Source of the DNA: Streptomyces sp. 7-21
Lineage (GTDB): Bacteria > Actinomycetota > Actinomycetes > Streptomycetales > Streptomycetaceae
Length of the DNA: 64,000 nt
Direction: 5' to 3'
Assembly (NCBI RefSeq): GCF_016741785.1
Contig: NZ_JAERRL010000006.1
Span: 248,001-312,000 of the forward strand
Part shown: positions 61,630-64,000 of the stretch, one piece after another
How positions within the stretch are numbered: the first letter of the stretch is position 1
How the letters are laid out: every line of letters starts with the position of its first letter
Position numbers and translations under genes: made by a program
The notes under the pieces: generated by a model
Told to the model about the DNA's origin: nothing
What the model saw: the letters and a program-made list of their open reading frames with translations, nothing else
Databases searched by the model: none

Positions 61630-63064
61630 GCGGGCGGGGCGCGGCACCAGGCGCCGCCGGCCCCTGGTCCTCGGGCGCGTCCCGCGGCAGCGTGATGATC
61701 ACGCGCAGGCCGTGCGGCTCGTTGTGCGCGTAGCGGACACGGGCGCCCCCGGCCGCCAGCAGGGCACTGACGATGGACAGGCCCAGGCCGGAGCCGGCGA
61801 CGTTCTGGTGGCGGCCGCTGCGCCAGAAGCGGCTGCCGATGCGGGTGAGCTCCTCGTCGTCGAGGCCGGGACCGTCGTCGGCGGTGACGACGGTGACCTC
61901 GTCCCGGCCGGGCGTGACCGTGACGGTGACGTGCCCGCCCCGGGGGGTGAACTTCAGCGCGTTGTCGATGACCGCGTCCAGCGCGCTGGAGAGGCCCACC
62001 GGATCGGCCCAGCCGGTCACCGCGGCGGCCCCGTCCCGTGTCAGGCTGATCCCGCGCTGCTCGGCCACGGGCCGCCAGGCGTCGATCCGCTCAGCGGCGA
62101 GCGCGGCGACGTCGGTGACGCGCAGGTCGGCAGGGCTGTGCTCGGCCAGAGCCAGGTCCAGCAGGTCGTCCAGCACCCGGGCCAGGCGCTTGCCCTCGGC
62201 CCGCACGGAGGCGAACTCCTCGCTGTCCTCCGGCAGCTCCAGGCCGAGCAGGTCGATACGCAGCAGCAGCGCGGCCAGCGGGTTGCGGAGCTGGTGCGAG
62301 GCGTCGGCGACGAACGCCCGCTGCTGTTCGAGTACCTGCTCCACGTGGTCGGCCATCTCGTTGAACGACCGCGCCAGGTGCCGCAGCTCCGGCGGCCCGC
62401 CCGCCGGGGCGACACGCGAGGTGAGGCGGCCGGTCGCGATGTCGTGCGCGGCCTTGTCGAGATCGCGGACCGGGCGCAGCACCCAGCCGGTGAGCCGGAA
62501 CGCGGCGGCCACCGCCAGCAGCATGGCGGCGGCCTCGCCCGCGGCGAGCGGCAGCCAGCCGTGCACGATGCGGGAGCGCAGCGGCCCGGTCGGCGAGTCG
62601 GTGACGACGACGGCGATGACATCACCGTCCCGGATCACGGGGGAAGCGACGATGAGGCGCTCGTCCGTCTCCCACGGCCAGACCTGCCCCGGATGGTGGC
62701 TGCGCCGCCCGGCAAGCGCCTCGGAGAACTCCCGGCCGGCAGCGCCGCCCGGCGCCTCCCAGCCACTGGGCGCGGCGGCCAGCGGGGTGCCGTCGCGGAG
62801 AAAGACACCCGCCCTGATGCCGTAGACCTCGTGGTACCGCTCGAGTTCCTGCCGCAGCGTGGCGAGCTTCCCGTCATCGCCGCCGCCGGGCACGGGATCG
62901 GTGACGTACTGGGCGAGCGAGGCGAAGCGGGCGGTGTCGTCGATGCGGTCGACGACGACGCGCTGCTGCTCCCGGGCGGCCTCACTGATGGCCAGCGGGA
63001 TGCCGAGGGCAACGACGACCCCGGCGATCAGGATGATGAGCAGCGGGAGCAGGCGGGAGCGCAT
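61619..63064 (-). CDS. Sensor histidine kinase
   Basis: 481 aa. Membrane helix 1 (about 6-26), an extracytoplasmic sensor domain (about 27-165), helix 2 (about 168-190), HAMP (VLRPVRDLDKAAHDIATGRL), dimerisation domain with H257 (VADASHQLRNPLA), and an ATPase domain with VIDNALKFTPRGG and GSGLGLSIV. The response regulator precedes it by 19 bases. It has no cysteine pair or known ligand site that I can see. S. coelicolor has a corresponding pair at this place, reported to affect secretion and differentiation, as I recall. Confidence 0.9.
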   Translation of the reverse strand: MRSRLLPLLIILIAGVVVALGIPLAISEAAREQQRVVVDRIDDTARFASLAQYVTDPVPGGGDDGKLATLRQELERYHEVYGIRAGVFLRDGTPLAAAPSGWEAPGGAAGREFSEALAGRRSHHPGQVWPWETDERLIVASPVIRDGDVIAVVVTDSPTGPLRSRIVHGWLPLAAGEAAAMLLAVAAAFRLTGWVLRPVRDLDKAAHDIATGRLTSRVAPAGGPPELRHLARSFNEMADHVEQVLEQQRAFVADASHQLRNPLAALLLRIDLLGLELPEDSEEFASVRAEGKRLARVLDDLLDLALAEHSPADLRVTDVAALAAERIDAWRPVAEQRGISLTRDGAAAVTGWADPVGLSSALDAVIDNALKFTPRGGHVTVTVTPGRDEVTVVTADDGPGLDDEELTRIGSRFWRSGRHQNVAGSGLGLSIVSALLAAGGARVRYAHNEPHGLRVIITLPRDAPEDQGPAAPGAAPRPLTT

Positions 63065-63083
63065 GGAGGGGACGCCGGGCCGT

Positions 63084-63782
63084 TCAGGACGCCGGCAGCG
63101 CGAGCCGGTAGCCGACGCCGCGCACGGTCTCGACCAGTTCGGGGCGGCGCAGCTTGGCGCGGAGCGAGGCGATGTGGACCTCGAGGGTGCGGCTGGTGCC
63201 CTCCCAGCTGGTCTGCCACACGTCGCTGATGATCTGCTCCCTGCGGAAGACGACGCCGGGCCGCCGTGCCAGCAGGGCCAGCAGGTCGAACTCCTTGCGG
63301 GTCAGCGTCACCGGCTGGCCGTCGACGCTGACCTGCCGCGTGGCCAGCTCGACGGTGACGGGGCCGGCGGCCAGCACGTCGCCGCCGGGGCGGGAGGACC
63401 CGGTGCCCGCGGGAGCGGTGCGGCGGCTGACGGCGTGGATGCGGGCGAGCAGCTCGCCGGTGTCGTAGGGCTTGACGATGTAGTCGTCCGCGCCGAGGTT
63501 GAGCCCGTGGATGCGGGAGCGGACGTCCGCGCGGGCGGTGACCATGAGGATGGGGACGGCTGACACCCGGCGGATCCGGCCGCAGATCTCGAAGCCGTCG
63601 ACGTCCGGCAGGCTGAGGTCGAGGAGCACCGCGCCGAAGGAGCCGAACCCGGCCCGGTCGCTGAGGAGGGAGATGGCGTCCTCGCCGGTGGCCACGTGCG
63701 TGACATCGAAGCCGTGCCGTCGCAAGATGGCGACCAGCGCGGCGGCCACGTGCTCGTCGTCCTCCACGAGAAGCAGCCTCAT
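63084..63782 (-). CDS. OmpR-family response regulator
   Basis: 232 aa from the ATG at 63782, 5 bases after AGGAGG; the GTG one codon upstream is too close to it. The receiver has D8/D9, phospho-acceptor D55 (LLDLSLPD), T82 and K104 (IVKPYDTGE). A flexible Gly/Ser/Pro linker (about 120-135) leads to a winged helix (about 136-230; RKEFDLLALLARRPGVV, SRTLEVHIASLRAKL, VRGVGYRLAL). It is partner of the kinase that follows. The promoter should lie in 63783-64000. Confidence 0.92.
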   Translation of the reverse strand: MRLLLVEDDEHVAAALVAILRRHGFDVTHVATGEDAISLLSDRAGFGSFGAVLLDLSLPDVDGFEICGRIRRVSAVPILMVTARADVRSRIHGLNLGADDYIVKPYDTGELLARIHAVSRRTAPAGTGSSRPGGDVLAAGPVTVELATRQVSVDGQPVTLTRKEFDLLALLARRPGVVFRREQIISDVWQTSWEGTSRTLEVHIASLRAKLRRPELVETVRGVGYRLALPAS

Positions 63783-64000
63783 CACAGCCTCCTCTCCGGT
63801 GTGTCAGGCGGGTCCGCCTTCTGGCTACCTGGCATCCACCTCGATAGCGGTCCCGGCGTCAAGAGCCGGACGGGCAGGTGAACCCTTCCGTTATCCCGCG
63901 GCTGGCACCCGCTACCCTACGCGCTGGTCAGGGCCACGGACGGTTATCCTCAATTTCCGCTCAGATCTGCTGACTGCCGATTGTGCCCGTCGTTAGGGTC

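Noticed and set aside
63880..63960. TTATCCCGC and TTATCCTCA as further DnaA boxes
   Set aside because: Mismatches in the core positions and no paired perfect copy; compatible with chance.

Overview
This window is core chromosome from a high-GC actinomycete, almost certainly a Streptomyces. The evidence is about 70% GC or more, very strong G/C bias at third codon positions, frequent GTG/TTG starts, and a set of genes that together are diagnostic of the genus: cutR/cutS, sepH, hrdB with its Lys/Ala-rich N-terminus, a second gyrase/topoisomerase IV pair, nrdRJ, lexA, an rshA-like (p)ppGpp enzyme and miaA/miaB. From memory the order matches the region around hrdB in Streptomyces coelicolor. I see no mobile element, phage gene, CRISPR array, rRNA or tRNA.

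Layout. 0-8.4 kb: a kdpD/kdpE-type two-component system (no kdpFABC in the window), a small membrane protein, DUF3710, dUTPase, DUF3093 and DUF4193 proteins, then cutS/cutR. 8.6-17.2 kb: a small conserved protein, inositol monophosphatase, ferrochelatase, the cell division regulator SepH, a sulfurtransferase, a VOC protein, thymidine kinase, a phosphodiesterase coupled to DUF5998, and HPr. 17.3-29.2 kb: a GntR regulator, a pair of M16 peptidases (one catalytic, one not), topoisomerase IV subunits A and B, a sucraseferredoxin-like protein, a small zinc-ribbon protein, and the principal sigma factor HrdB. 29.4-38.9 kb: a FadR-type regulator, a one-polypeptide ABC transporter, a Nudix/winged-helix protein, DUF4192, a RecQ helicase carrying a phosphoribosyltransferase tail, RNase HII, a histidine phosphatase and a YdbC-like protein. 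39-45.8 kb: DNA precursor and damage genes (nrdJ, nrdR, lexA, DinG-like helicase). 45.8-50.1 kb: a three-gene NIS siderophore operon. 50.3-64 kb: a lipoprotein-like serine protease, panD, hflX, rshA, a membrane protein, miaA, a small acidic protein, an extradiol-dioxygenase-fold protein, miaB, a TAXI-type binding protein and a second two-component pair.

How genes work together. Much of the window concerns nucleotide supply, replication and DNA damage: dut, tdk, nrdJ/nrdR, parC/parE, recQ, rnhB, lexA and the DinG-like helicase. Three control layers can be read directly. LexA has an SOS box over its own promoter region. NrdR has two boxes 32 bp apart upstream of nrdRJ. Two perfect DnaA-box 9-mers sit in the intergenic region of recQ. 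A near-SOS box upstream of parE and an 18-bp palindrome in front of the siderophore operon are candidate operators. Strong terminator hairpins separate most convergent gene pairs.

No wholly unknown multi-gene system is visible. The most interesting leads are the RecQ-phosphoribosyltransferase fusion, the paired DnaA boxes beside it, the siderophore operon with an operator that does not look like an iron box, and the diverged synthetase domain of the RSH enzyme.
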